The notes: generated by a model not told the origin, from the letters alone. A DNA stretch of 64,000 nucleotides from Thalassospira sp. MCCC 1A01148 (GCF_001613795.1 NZ_LPVZ01000012.1:1-64000), one strand, 5' to 3'; counted from the first letter of the stretch, positions 24,667-34,933 are shown. A program made the numbers and translations.

Positions 24667-24881
24667 GCTATTATGCACAGAGTATTATTTTCCTTAGATG
24701 GCATGTCGTTCTTCAAACTTCATACTCGTTAATAAAAAATCCAAGTTTTCAACGTTTTAGTTGATTGTGTGATGTAGATTTGCGCAGTTTTCCATCACAA
24801 TAAAATGCCTGCTTGCATCACAGGCAAATTCATTATTTCATTGGTCTAATTATTTGAATTGCCTGCCCGGAAGGAACCAGT

Positions 24882-26696
24882 ATGGATCGTGTTGTCGGAA
24901 CCTCGGGGCGTATTGCGTTTGCCAGCGCGATGCGCAACCTGCTTGCGGATGTGTATCCGGGCCACGACCACGCAGAACTGGTGCGCCGCGTGTTCGAGGT
25001 TTTGGGCTTGCCGATTGAGGGTGAAGGGCCGGAGCCCTGCGAGGAATACCTGCGCAAGTGGGATCAGCGCGACGCGTTTCTGATCACCTATGGCGACAGC
25101 ATTCAGCAGGACGGCAAGAAGGGCCTGCAAAGCCTTGGTGAATTTCATCGCAAATGGCTGAAAGACTGGCTGACGGGCATTCATATTCTGCCGTTTCATC
25201 CCTTTACGTCGGATGATGGTTTTTCAGTCAGTGATTTTGATATGCTGCGTCCGGAACTGGGCGACTGGAGTGATGTCGAGGATCTGGCAAAGCATGGCAC
25301 TGTCATGGCCGATCTGGTTGCCAACCATATTTCCGCATCCCATCCATGGTATCAGCAATTTCTGGCCGGGGAGAAGCCCGGTGTCGATTACATCAAAACC
25401 GCAAGTCTTGCCGATGACCTGTCCGATGTTGTGCGCCCGCGCAGTCACGAATTGCTTAATCATGTCGTGACCAAGGACGGCGAAAAGCAGGTCTGGTGTA
25501 CGTTTAGCTATGATCAGGTTGATCTGGATTACGGCAATCCGGATGTGTTTTTCGAGATGCTCAAGGTCGTGCTTAATTACCTTAAGCACGGTGTGCGGGT
25601 GGTGCGCCTCGATGCGATTGGCTTTATCTGGAAGGAAGTCGGTACCACTTCCATCAACCTTGAACAGACGCACAAACTGATCAAGGCGATGCGACTGGCG
25701 TGTAATGCCGTGCATCCTGATGTGTTGTTCATTACCGAAACCAACCTGCCATTGCTCGAAAACCTGTCCTATTTCGGCAATCAGGACGAAGCGCATCTGA
25801 TTTATAATTTCTCGCTGCCGCCGGTGATTATTCATGCGCTTCTCAGTGGCCGGTCTGACTATATCCGCAAATGCATCATGGCGATGCCACCGGCCCCGGC
25901 GGGATGTACCTTCTTTAACTTCACTGCAAGTCATGACGGTATTGGATTGCGTCCGGCGGAAAACCTGATCCCTGATGCCGATATTGATGGGCTTAAGGAA
26001 CATGCCGTCAAGATGGGCGGGCAGGTCAGTTATCGGGCGCTTAAGGGCGGTGGGCAGAAGCCTTATGAGTTGAATGTCACGCTGTTTAGCATGCTGGCTG
26101 AAAACTTCGCGGGCGAGGCCACCATGGGCCTTGAGCGCTTTGTCATGAGCCAGGCGATAGCCATGTCGCTCGAAGGCATTCCGGCGATTTATATTCAGAC
26201 GATCCTTTCGACCGAAAACGATCAAAAGGCCTATGAGGAAACCGGTATTCCAAGGCGCCTGAACCGGAAAATCTGGAAGCTTGATGATGCAGAGGAAACG
26301 CTGTCTCGTGAGGGTGTTGCGCGCTCTGCCTTTGATCAGTTGCGAGAACTCATGTCGATCCGTCAGGGGCAGCCGGCTTTCCACCCGAACGCAACGCAAT
26401 ATACGCTTAACCTTGGGCCGGACCTTTTGGGTGTGTGGCGCCAATCGCATCTGAATGAGCAAAGCATATTCTGCGTCTTTAACCTGACCGAACACCCGCA
26501 GGATCTTGATCTTTCAAAGATCAATCTGATCATGACCGAAGGCTGGCAGGACCTGATCACGCAACAAGTGATCGAAGATTATGACGGCGTGATGAAACTG
26601 GCCCCGTACCAGATTGTGTGGATTTCCAATCTTGATGGCCGCAATCGCACAGAAAGTCGCCTGCTGCAACGCTATCGGGATGCGATGCCGGTTTAA
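24882..26696 (+). CDS. GH13_18 sugar phosphorylase, probable glucosylglycerate phosphorylase
   Basis: A 604-residue alpha-amylase-superfamily phosphorylase. Catalytic sites are visible: nucleophile Asp in VRLDAIGF, acid/base Glu in FITETNLP, and FTASHDGIGLRP for the transition-state His-Asp. Subfamily 18 holds sucrose, sucrose-6-phosphate, glucosylglycerol and glucosylglycerate phosphorylases. With gpgS and gpgP 3 kb downstream, glucosylglycerate plus phosphate to glucose-1-phosphate plus D-glycerate is the best guess. An AAGGA site precedes the ATG. Sucrose phosphorylase is the main alternative. Confidence 0.78.
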   Translation: MDRVVGTSGRIAFASAMRNLLADVYPGHDHAELVRRVFEVLGLPIEGEGPEPCEEYLRKWDQRDAFLITYGDSIQQDGKKGLQSLGEFHRKWLKDWLTGIHILPFHPFTSDDGFSVSDFDMLRPELGDWSDVEDLAKHGTVMADLVANHISASHPWYQQFLAGEKPGVDYIKTASLADDLSDVVRPRSHELLNHVVTKDGEKQVWCTFSYDQVDLDYGNPDVFFEMLKVVLNYLKHGVRVVRLDAIGFIWKEVGTTSINLEQTHKLIKAMRLACNAVHPDVLFITETNLPLLENLSYFGNQDEAHLIYNFSLPPVIIHALLSGRSDYIRKCIMAMPPAPAGCTFFNFTASHDGIGLRPAENLIPDADIDGLKEHAVKMGGQVSYRALKGGGQKPYELNVTLFSMLAENFAGEATMGLERFVMSQAIAMSLEGIPAIYIQTILSTENDQKAYEETGIPRRLNRKIWKLDDAEETLSREGVARSAFDQLRELMSIRQGQPAFHPNATQYTLNLGPDLLGVWRQSHLNEQSIFCVFNLTEHPQDLDLSKINLIMTEGWQDLITQQVIEDYDGVMKLAPYQIVWISNLDGRNRTESRLLQRYRDAMPV

Positions 26697-26878
26697 GGTC
26701 TATTATCGGTTGTTTGTTGGTTGCTTCATTAAATCTTCAGGTTGCAGTCTGAACTGTCCTGTTTTATTGCTTGTTACGTGAGGGGTATCTTAGCTCTTAT
26801 GAGCTGCGCATTACCCATGCAGATGTTTTTTGTGATTGGCATTCTTTAAAACCCAGTGCGTTCTGATCGGAGCGAGGT

Positions 26879-27964
26879 ATGCGTTTTACGTTCGGTGTTC
26901 TTGCTTCGCTGCTGATTTTATCGGGGTGTCAAACCTCTGGTGGGCGTACCCAAACCGGGTTCTCAGAATTACGGGAAACACAGTACAGAGTACTCATTAA
27001 CGCCTTGGATGAAGTCTGCGTGGATAACATTGGCAATGCAGATGCAATTGACAAAGCAGCCCGTGCGTTAGCGATCGATAAACCGAAAACGAAAGAAAGC
27101 CAAATTGGCTTTAGAGAGGTTACCGCGACAATCTATCCCATTGGCGCGGGCGGAGGTTTTGCTGGTGTACTTGCGCAGAAAGAAGGTGAGAGCTGCGCGG
27201 TCATCACGAAGCAATCGGTCGAGTTCCGCAAAAGCATTGGCGATGCTTTTGGTCTGGAAATGGAAGATATGGGAACGTCTTTCGATTTCGGCGAAGTGCT
27301 GGATTTGCAATATGGATTTAGCGAAATCCATCGCCTTCCGGTTAAACAATACAAGATAATTACGGACAAAGGTCAGTTACTTGATGTCGTCGAGTTTATG
27401 ACCCCAAACGCATTCCGCGAAGAAAGTTCAATATTTGGAATGGTGTCCGGCGCCCTTGCAAAGCGCAGGGCCAACCCCGACGAAACAGCCAGCGATATAT
27501 TTTCAGCGGTACTAGATGAAGTTTGTTTGCCTCATGCCGGTAACGTAGACGCCATCAGAAGAGAAGCAGAACAGGTAGCGGGTTCGACTGGTGTTCAGTT
27601 TGATCGCCCTGAAGACAAGCTTTTTGCCGATGCGCTTCAAATGTATGTGCTGACTGCAGAGCCCGATGGTTCGGGAACGTTTATCGGTGTGTCGTCGGAT
27701 GGCGGTCTCTGTGGATATTGGGCTGTTGATGCGAAACAGGCGAATTTTGACGTCTTTCGGTCGCATGATTTGATGCAAGTCGATTCTGAGATTCTTGACG
27801 ATGGCTTGGTTGAACTTGGTTTTAGCCCGGACGAGAATGTCGCGGTGCTTCAAATCGCACTGCAACGCGAAGGCAAGCAGATTTATAGTGTCTTGGTCAT
27901 AGATCGAGCATCCTATTCTGGAATGAATTTCCATGATCTTCCCGTGTTGCCGTGGGCGCTTTGA
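26879..27964 (+). CDS. Lipoprotein with two tandem copies of an uncharacterised domain
   Basis: 361 residues beginning with a lipoprotein signal (LLILSGC, lipidated Cys17). Two repeats are visible: LDEVCVDNIGNADAI near residue 43 and LDEVCLPHAGNVDAI near residue 212, each followed by a long beta-rich stretch, a G-rich turn (GGGFAGV or GSGTFIGV) and a late Cys. The paired cysteines suggest one disulphide per repeat in the periplasm. I do not recognise the family. Clear ribosome-binding site GGAGCGAGG. Confidence 0.7.
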   Translation: MRFTFGVLASLLILSGCQTSGGRTQTGFSELRETQYRVLINALDEVCVDNIGNADAIDKAARALAIDKPKTKESQIGFREVTATIYPIGAGGGFAGVLAQKEGESCAVITKQSVEFRKSIGDAFGLEMEDMGTSFDFGEVLDLQYGFSEIHRLPVKQYKIITDKGQLLDVVEFMTPNAFREESSIFGMVSGALAKRRANPDETASDIFSAVLDEVCLPHAGNVDAIRREAEQVAGSTGVQFDRPEDKLFADALQMYVLTAEPDGSGTFIGVSSDGGLCGYWAVDAKQANFDVFRSHDLMQVDSEILDDGLVELGFSPDENVAVLQIALQREGKQIYSVLVIDRASYSGMNFHDLPVLPWAL

Positions 27965-28121
27965 TCCAAAACGGGGCGACAGCTTTTTTTACTGCTTACA
28001 GTGCTGCTTTAAATCATTAAATTGTAACGCGTATTTGGTGTACGGGAAGGCTATTGCGCACTGCTGTCTGTTTCCTGTATTCGTGGATTCAAGGACAGAA
28101 GATCAAGGGGCATGACGCGCA

Positions 28122-28595
28122 ATGGCTTATGCGCAGGAAGTACGGATTCCACACTTGCCCGATGATACCGATCACCGTGTTCGGGCATATGTAGAAATTT
28201 GGTGGGATGCGGCGCGCAACGGGCAAGTTCCCAGCCGCAAGCGATTGCACACAGACGTCTTGTCGCAGTGGATCGACGATATCAGCATCTATGAGTACTT
28301 GCCGGAAAAGCGTGATTTCATCATTCGTATTGATGCCCCCAATATCATTGCGGCAAGCGGTGAATGTTATCTGGGGTGCTCTCCGCGCCAGATTGATCTG
28401 GATTTCGGGACGACAGTCTATCCGACTCTTCTTGAAGTGATTGCTTCCGGGAAGCCCGCCTTTCACCGGGTGGGGCTTGAACGCACAACCTGGGAAGAGT
28501 GGCTGCGTATCATGCTGCCCGTGCAGACATCGGATCGGTCAGGAAAGGTTATCCAGCAGGTCTTTGTCAGCCACTTTCTATGCAACAGAAAATAG
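28122..28595 (+). CDS. PAS_5-type domain protein (copy 1)
   Basis: A 157-residue single-domain protein of the PAS_5 type common in Rhodospirillales. Characteristic layout: WWDAARNGQVPSR, DISIYEYLPEKRDFIIRID, a glycine-containing turn, then IMLPVQ near the end. No output domain is attached, so it may act as a cofactor- or ligand-binding signalling module. It has a paralogue 160 bases downstream. Confidence 0.7.
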   Translation: MAYAQEVRIPHLPDDTDHRVRAYVEIWWDAARNGQVPSRKRLHTDVLSQWIDDISIYEYLPEKRDFIIRIDAPNIIAASGECYLGCSPRQIDLDFGTTVYPTLLEVIASGKPAFHRVGLERTTWEEWLRIMLPVQTSDRSGKVIQQVFVSHFLCNRK

Positions 28596-28754
28596 CCGCC
28601 ATACATGACGGAAAGCTTGTTTAGCGCTTTGCTCTCCCCACGTGAATAGTAGGCATTGGTTTGGGAGGATGGCAGCTGGTGACTGAGGATTCTGATATCG
28701 CATCGGATTTTCATCAAACCTCTGCATGCCATCTGACAGAAGGTGTGGGAAGTC

Positions 28755-29240
28755 ATGATCAAGCTGGGCGGTGACAGGGAAATGGAAATTCCGCAGGAGT
28801 TTCTGGATGATGACGCTCCGCCGGATGCGCATACCCTGTTGGATTTCTGGAGCGCACATGCCAAGAACGGTCAAATTCCAACGCGCGAGGAATTTCGCCC
28901 GGACACACTAGAGCCCTGGATTGGCAACATCTGCATTTATGAGTACGTCCCGCAAAAGGACGATTTTCTTATATTGCTTGAAGGGGAGAATGTTGTTGCC
29001 CTTACCGGCGAGAACTGGCGCGGCGCATTCGCCCGTGAAGTCGATTGTCGTTATTCTTCGGGTTTGCATTCAGCAATGACGACAGTGCGCCTGAGCACAA
29101 AGCCCCAGATCCACCAATTGCGGATATTTCAAAAGGAATGGCAAAAAGCCATACGTCTTCTATTGCCGGTTTTGTTGCAAAAACCCGACAAGGAAGATGC
29201 GTTGCAAATCTTCCTTGCCATTTTTCCCATCGACGACTAG
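28755..29240 (+). CDS. PAS_5-type domain protein (copy 2)
   Basis: About 161 residues, paralogous to the upstream gene: FWSAHAKNGQIPTR, NICIYEYVPQKDDFLILLE and LLLPVLL align in order. It is much diverged, so the duplication is old. The start is uncertain among GTG 28743, ATG 28755 and ATG 28782. Convergent with gpgS, 14 bases apart. Confidence 0.68.
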   Translation: MIKLGGDREMEIPQEFLDDDAPPDAHTLLDFWSAHAKNGQIPTREEFRPDTLEPWIGNICIYEYVPQKDDFLILLEGENVVALTGENWRGAFAREVDCRYSSGLHSAMTTVRLSTKPQIHQLRIFQKEWQKAIRLLLPVLLQKPDKEDALQIFLAIFPIDD

Positions 29241-29254
29241 GCGCAGCTTTGCCC

Positions 29255-30487
29255 TTACTCCTTGCCGATCCCCATGTCATGAAGATCATCTTCAACGGCA
29301 CTGGACAGCTGTTCGAAGATGTCGCCGACGGCACTTTCAACACGCTGCCAGCTTGGGATAAACGGGCTTTCCAGCGGATTTTCCAGATAGTGCTGACCAG
29401 CACTGATGATTACTTCAGACAGTACTTCAACGCAGTTTTCTTCTTCGTCGCGATTGATCTTGAGCCCGTTAAACAGGGCATCAGCACGATATTGTTCAAT
29501 CAGGTCGAGTGCCGCACGATAATAGGTCGCCTTGAGCGTACGGAAGGTTTCCGGCGTAAAGACTGTGCCCTGAGTGGCCAGTTTGCGGAACAGGGATTTG
29601 GCAATGTCGCTTGCCATGCGCGACAGACCGTCATCCTTTTGCGCCGGATCGAATTCACGATGCTTGTGATCATAGATGTCGGCAATATCGACTTGGGCAA
29701 GCCTGTGAACTGTGTGATTGCGGTACATTTCAGACAGCATCGAAACCTCAAGGCCCCAGTCGGATGCCACACGCAGGCCATAGGCGACATCGGTGCGGAT
29801 CGCCATTTCGCCAGACAATGCGTAGCGGAAGCAATCCAGGTAATTCAGAAAGTCTGTTTTGCCGACAACCTGTTTAAGCGCGCGGATCAGCGGTGTTACG
29901 AACAGGCGGCAAACGCGACCTTTAAGCGTGCCATTGGCAACACGTGCGTAGTAGCCCTTGGCAAAGGCGAAATTGAATGCCGGGTTGGCAATGGGATACA
30001 TCAGCTTGGCGGGAAGGTCCGGCGTATAGGTCGCGATATCACAATCATGGATGCCAATGACCGAACTGCGCCCGGATGCCAGCGTATATCCAAGGCAGTA
30101 CCAGACATTCCGACCTTTGCCGGGTTCATAACGTGCAAGATTGTTTTCAGCCAGACGTTCATGAACATTGCGCAGGCGTGGGCCATCATTCCACAGAATG
30201 CGAACATGTTGCGGCAGATCCTTGAAGAATTCGCGGGCATGCAGGTATTGCTGCGCATCGGCGCGATCAAGGCCCACGACAATCTGATCGATGTAGGTTG
30301 CCTGTTTAAGGCCCTCGACGATTGTGGTCATGGCGGGGGTTTCGAGTTCGGAATACAGGCATGGCAGGATCAGGGTCTGGCGACGCTGGCGGGCGAACGC
30401 GCTCATCTCATAGGCGAGTTCTTCCGGGTTTCGGTCAAGAATGCGATGAAGGGTTGTGATCGGGCCGCCCTGATGAAAATCAGCCAT
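29255..30487 (-). CDS. gpgS: Glucosyl-3-phosphoglycerate synthase
   Basis: A 410-residue GT-A glycosyltransferase with the metal-binding DxD in IHDCDIATYTPD, a nucleotide-sugar-binding N-terminus (LILPCLYSELETPAM) and the acceptor-region stretch SGEMAIRTDVA...SDWGLEVSML. GpgS joins glucose from an NDP-glucose to 3-phosphoglycerate. It overlaps gpgP by 8 bases (gpgP upstream), so product and phosphatase are co-made. Mannosyl-3-phosphoglycerate synthase is the alternative; the length and the partner phosphatase do not fully separate the two. Confidence 0.8.
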   Translation of the reverse strand: MADFHQGGPITTLHRILDRNPEELAYEMSAFARQRRQTLILPCLYSELETPAMTTIVEGLKQATYIDQIVVGLDRADAQQYLHAREFFKDLPQHVRILWNDGPRLRNVHERLAENNLARYEPGKGRNVWYCLGYTLASGRSSVIGIHDCDIATYTPDLPAKLMYPIANPAFNFAFAKGYYARVANGTLKGRVCRLFVTPLIRALKQVVGKTDFLNYLDCFRYALSGEMAIRTDVAYGLRVASDWGLEVSMLSEMYRNHTVHRLAQVDIADIYDHKHREFDPAQKDDGLSRMASDIAKSLFRKLATQGTVFTPETFRTLKATYYRAALDLIEQYRADALFNGLKINRDEEENCVEVLSEVIISAGQHYLENPLESPFIPSWQRVESAVGDIFEQLSSAVEDDLHDMGIGKE

Positions 30488-31316
30488 GAAGTACCTCGCT
30501 GTTTTTATTGGTATTGGTATCGGTTATCTGATCCAGAATCTCGTTCACCGCCTCATTCCACCCTGCGGGACCCGGTTGGGGCGCAATGCGCAAATTGGGG
30601 TGTTCGAGTAGCGGTAGCGTGTGTTTGCCGTGTTTGGACGGAATTTGAACGGCGTAGTCAGCCTCGGCCAGCATCGGGATGTCGTTTGGCGAATCTCCCA
30701 GTGCAATTGTCGTAAAACGCTGCCGGGACGCATCTTCAAGCCAGGTGACGGTCAGGCGTTCGACCATGCGCCGCATCGCCTGTCCCTTGCTCGACGGACC
30801 ACACAATGTATGAAACCGCCCGCCCTTGACCAATCTCAGGTCCGCTTTTTCAGCAATCTCCCGTGCAAGGGCAATATCCTTGGCCGCAGGTTGCCAGATC
30901 AGTGGGTCCGAACAATGGCGCTGACCCGCACGGATCGCATCTTCAAGCGGCAGGCCCGTTTCTGTTGCGATGATTTCTGGGCTGACGGTCCGGAAACTGT
31001 CGAGCGGAACTGTTACGGCAGTCCTGATTGCTTCGCGGGTATGGTCAACCGTTTCGGTTGCCGGGCCATATTGTTCGACATTGCCATTTAACGCGATAAC
31101 GCCGCCATTTTCGCCGATCAGGCCGTCAAACAGGCATGACGTCTTGTTGATGTGTTCAAGTTCGGCCAGCGTTTTCGAAGATACTGCGATCAAGGGTATG
31201 GAAAGCTGTTTCAAACGATCCAGTGCCGGGCGGGCGTCGCTCCAGCTGTAGGTGTCATGATCAAGCAGGGTGCCGTCAAGATCGGTAAAAATGGCGATGG
31301 CGCGGCTCTGAGGCAT
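30480..31316 (-). CDS. gpgP: Glucosyl/mannosyl-3-phosphoglycerate phosphatase (HAD family)
   Basis: A 278-residue HAD phosphatase of the MPGP/YedP type. Motif I FTDLDGTLLD, motif II VSSKT, a cap with GENGGVIAL, motif III Lys in VKGGRFHTL and motif IV ALGDSPNDIPML. It removes the phosphate of glucosyl- or mannosyl-3-phosphoglycerate to give the compatible solute. First gene of a two-gene operon with gpgS. Confidence 0.83.
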   Translation of the reverse strand: MPQSRAIAIFTDLDGTLLDHDTYSWSDARPALDRLKQLSIPLIAVSSKTLAELEHINKTSCLFDGLIGENGGVIALNGNVEQYGPATETVDHTREAIRTAVTVPLDSFRTVSPEIIATETGLPLEDAIRAGQRHCSDPLIWQPAAKDIALAREIAEKADLRLVKGGRFHTLCGPSSKGQAMRRMVERLTVTWLEDASRQRFTTIALGDSPNDIPMLAEADYAVQIPSKHGKHTLPLLEHPNLRIAPQPGPAGWNEAVNEILDQITDTNTNKNSEVLHG

Positions 31317-31605
31317 CTTCCCGTTCTGTCGCGGTTTTCAACGGTTTTGCGGCCATTGAATTGTGACCAACGCATAACCTTAGCACAGCGAATTGGATGG
31401 ATCGACAGTTGAAAGGATGAAATTTTGATCACATCCGGTCAATGATCAAAAATCGTGCGGTCAGGGGCGCGCGGGTGATTGGCGTATTTCGGCTTTAAAC
31501 CCAAAATGCAATGAACCATATAAACCAAGAAGTGGCTGGCGCGACGATGGTCAGTCCAAACCGATGTGTGACCTGGTCACGCGTCACATGGTGTCAGGGA
31601 CATTG

Positions 31606-32514
31606 ATGACGACAAAGTGGGTTGGTGCTCGTTGGCGGTTTTTCGCTGGGATGCTGTTTTGTGCGGCTATTTGGTTTGCGCCGTATTCCCTGCTTGCCCA
31701 GGAAAACAATGCGGGCGGGCGCGAAGCCGGGTTTGAGATCCAGTTTGTCATTGGCGAATGGCCACCAATGTTGACGGAAACCATGCCAGGTTTTGGCAAG
31801 CATTCCGAACGTGTGCGTCAGATTTTCGCCGAGATGGGGTATCGCGTCAAATTTGTGTTTTTGTCCTGGCAGCGCGCGTTCGAGTTAACGCGTCGCGGCG
31901 ATTACGTTGCCACTTTCTCGTGGCTGTCCAGTAAGGATCGGATGGCGCAATTTCATATTCCAACCCAACCGATCGCCCATGCAAAACAGGTCGGGTTCTA
32001 CAAGAAATCCCGCTTTCCCGATGGTTTGGAGGTCAATGGCTTTGATGACCTGCTTACCCTCGGTATCCGGCCGATTGGCGTTTCGAGTTACTGGTACGAA
32101 GAAGAATTCGCCAAACGCAATATAGATGCGGAAATAGCGGCCAACACGGAATCAGCATGGCGTTTTCTGGACGCAGAACGGGCCGACATCCTGTTTGAAG
32201 AAGAAGAAGTCGGTTGGCTGGATATGGCCAACTTTCTGGGTGAAGAGGTCGTCGACGCGTTTGGTACCACCGAACCCCTGACCACGGACGATATGTTTAT
32301 CCTGTTTTCGCGAAATCATCCGCATGGCGAACGACTGTCACAAGAATTCGATGCTTTCATGCTGACAGACCGCGGACAGGAATTCTGTCAGAAATGGGCC
32401 ATCTGTGTTCGAGATGCAGGCAATCTTCGTACACCTGACCTAAAGGATGTCCCCAAGATGCAAACGCCCAGTGCAGATGCCGCGACATCGCAAGGTGCGC
32501 AAGGCACAAACTGA
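31606..32514 (+). CDS. Periplasmic solute-binding-like protein (SBP_bac_3 type), orphan
   Basis: About 302 residues with a signal peptide (WRFFAGMLFCAAIWF, cleaved near LLAQE) and a family-3 solute-binding fold: FVIGEWPPMLTETM, FSWLSSKDRMAQFHIPTQPI, WRFLDAERADILFE. No ABC permease or ATPase adjoins it, and the C-terminal ~35 residues are a low-complexity tail. Such orphans may feed a distant transporter or act as sensors. ATG 31606 has an AGGGA site; upstream ATGs at 31564 and 31588 are in frame. The 31317-31605 gap before it shows nothing else. Confidence 0.7.
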   Translation: MTTKWVGARWRFFAGMLFCAAIWFAPYSLLAQENNAGGREAGFEIQFVIGEWPPMLTETMPGFGKHSERVRQIFAEMGYRVKFVFLSWQRAFELTRRGDYVATFSWLSSKDRMAQFHIPTQPIAHAKQVGFYKKSRFPDGLEVNGFDDLLTLGIRPIGVSSYWYEEEFAKRNIDAEIAANTESAWRFLDAERADILFEEEEVGWLDMANFLGEEVVDAFGTTEPLTTDDMFILFSRNHPHGERLSQEFDAFMLTDRGQEFCQKWAICVRDAGNLRTPDLKDVPKMQTPSADAATSQGAQGTN

Positions 32515-32582
32515 TCGCTTGGGCGGCTTTATGCAGAACCGAACAATGATCGAACTATAACCAACGCTAAATACATGTTCGA

Positions 32583-32611
32583 TTTGTCCAATCATTATCC
32601 CGGTTTGTCCA
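32583..32611. promoter_or_regulatory. TTTGTCCA direct repeat upstream of pobA
   Basis: TTTGTCCA occurs at 32583-32590 and 32604-32611, 21 bases apart (two helical turns), about 105-130 bases before pobA. AraC-type activators such as PobR bind paired direct repeats with this spacing; a PobR-like gene lies at 51930-52880. Confidence 0.55.
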
Positions 32612-32648
32612 TTCAGTGCAAGCGGTAACGGGCGTATTGTTTCCGCAA

Positions 32649-32667
32649 TGGAACGGTTCTTGTTCCA
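32649..32667. promoter_or_regulatory. TGGAAC-N7-GTTCCA inverted repeat upstream of pobA
   Basis: A perfect 6-bp inverted repeat with a 7-base spacer, 46 bases before the pobA start, close to where the promoter or transcript start should be. Confidence 0.4.
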
Positions 32668-32694
32668 ATTCAAAAACAGAACGAAAAACCGTGA

Positions 32695-33879
<1,185 letters not shown>

Positions 33880-33954
33880 TCGGCGTGACGGGGATACCCA
33901 CCCCCGACGGAGAAGTCCCGCTCTCCAATTCCGCCCAGAAATCCGACAGGTTAT

Positions 33955-33991
33955 GAAACGGTCCGCAGCCCACGCGGGCCGTTTCTTTTTT
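33955..33991 (+). terminator. Intrinsic terminator after pobA
   Basis: GAAACGG and CCGTTTC close a GC-rich stem (33955-33985), followed by six T residues. Confidence 0.85.
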
Positions 33992-34110
33992 GGTCTTTTG
34001 CGACCCGATTTCTGATCATGCCAGGAAATCATCACATTTTCTGCGGGAACCATTAGCCATGTCAGCACGTTACCTGTGTGTTGCTGTTTTCAATATAATA
34101 GGAGAAAACC

Positions 34111-34404
34111 ATGGCGACCAAGACCGAGACGACTGCTGATACTGCAAAGCTTCAGGCTGATGTTGATGCACTGCGCAGTGATCTGGCCGAAATCACCAAA
34201 ACCTTGAAAACCATGGGTGGTGACGCGGCAGAAACCAAAACGCAGGCTGCAGCAGAACGCATTCGTGAAGTAACCGGTCAGGCCCGTGATCAGTTTGATC
34301 ATGCGCGTGGTGTGGCCGTGGATCAGGTCCGTGATAACCCGCTGGCATCCGTTGCCGTTACCTTTGGCGTTGGCCTGCTTATTGGTCGTCTGCTGCAGAA
34401 ATGA
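34111..34404 (+). CDS. DUF883/ElaB-YqjD-family protein
   Basis: 97 residues: a charged, amphipathic helical region (LQADVDALRSDLAEITKTL...) and a C-terminal hydrophobic segment (LASVAVTFGVGLLIGRLL) ending in basic residues. Family members (ElaB, YqjD) are tail-anchored inner-membrane proteins that can bind ribosomes in stationary phase. The stop overlaps the next gene by 4 bases. Confidence 0.8.
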   Translation: MATKTETTADTAKLQADVDALRSDLAEITKTLKTMGGDAAETKTQAAAERIREVTGQARDQFDHARGVAVDQVRDNPLASVAVTFGVGLLIGRLLQK

Positions 34405-34892
34405 TCAATCAGCTGACCGATATATTCGTCGATCAGGCAAAGGCCGCAGCCCGAAAGGGGGCGGCTTTTGCTGCGATTGCGGTCGTTATGCTGGTCGGGG
34501 CGGGGTTTCTGCTCGCCGCGATCTATATGGCGATTGCCGCGTCCTTTGGCCCGATTGCTGCGGCCATGGCGATTGGCGGTACGCTGATGACGCTGGGGCT
34601 GGTGGCACTTGCCGTGATGTCACAACGTGATCCCGGCGATGCCGTCGATCAGATATCAAGTGAAGAACATGCCGCGAAGGCCCGCAAGTCAGAAGATGAC
34701 ATGCTGTTTGACCTGTTGGTGCATTCGGCCATGACCGGCTATGCCACCGGGCAGGGTAACAAACCGCGCATGCAATCGGGATTTGATCAGATGATTACCG
34801 ATCTTGGCGAACTGGGCATTTTTGATCCGCCAAAAGGACGGATGGAAACCCGGCAGACAGACCATGAAACGGAAACAAAAAAGGCGGGATAG
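34401..34892 (+). CDS. Phage-holin-III-like / YqjE-type membrane protein
   Basis: 163 residues with two adjacent membrane helices (about 22-42 and 46-68), then a long polar C-terminal tail. In many proteobacteria a holin-superfamily-III YqjE protein follows a DUF883 gene, as here with a 4-base overlap. Despite the holin name, this is a stress-envelope pair and not prophage. The stop codon lies within the downstream terminator stem. Confidence 0.65.
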   Translation: MINQLTDIFVDQAKAAARKGAAFAAIAVVMLVGAGFLLAAIYMAIAASFGPIAAAMAIGGTLMTLGLVALAVMSQRDPGDAVDQISSEEHAAKARKSEDDMLFDLLVHSAMTGYATGQGNKPRMQSGFDQMITDLGELGIFDPPKGRMETRQTDHETETKKAG

Positions 34893-34913
34893 CAAACGCG
34901 TCCCGCCTTTTTT
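34877..34913. terminator. Bidirectional terminator between the holin-like gene and hpt
   Basis: AAAAAAGGCGGGA (34877-34889) is perfectly complementary to TCCCGCCTTTTTT (34901-34913). A- and T-runs on both sides serve both convergent genes. It overlaps the last codons of the plus-strand gene. Confidence 0.88.
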
Positions 34914-34933
34914 GTATTCTGATATTGCCCGGC

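Noticed and set aside
25224-26495. 423-codon minus-strand frame opposite the sugar phosphorylase
   Set aside because: Shadow of a GH13 gene whose active-site motifs are intact; the translated frame is basic and repetitive without family features.
27933-28115. 60-codon ORF after the tandem-domain lipoprotein
   Set aside because: Overlaps the end of the lipoprotein gene in another frame, with no ribosome-binding site and unlikely composition.
29045-30715. 556-codon plus-strand open frame opposite gpgS/gpgP
   Set aside because: It runs antisense to two genes with clear catalytic motifs and has no recognisable domain or good ribosome-binding site.
34111-34892. Prophage holin remnant
   Set aside because: The DUF883 plus holin-superfamily-III pair is a chromosomal stress-protein arrangement; no phage lysis, structural or integrase gene is near.
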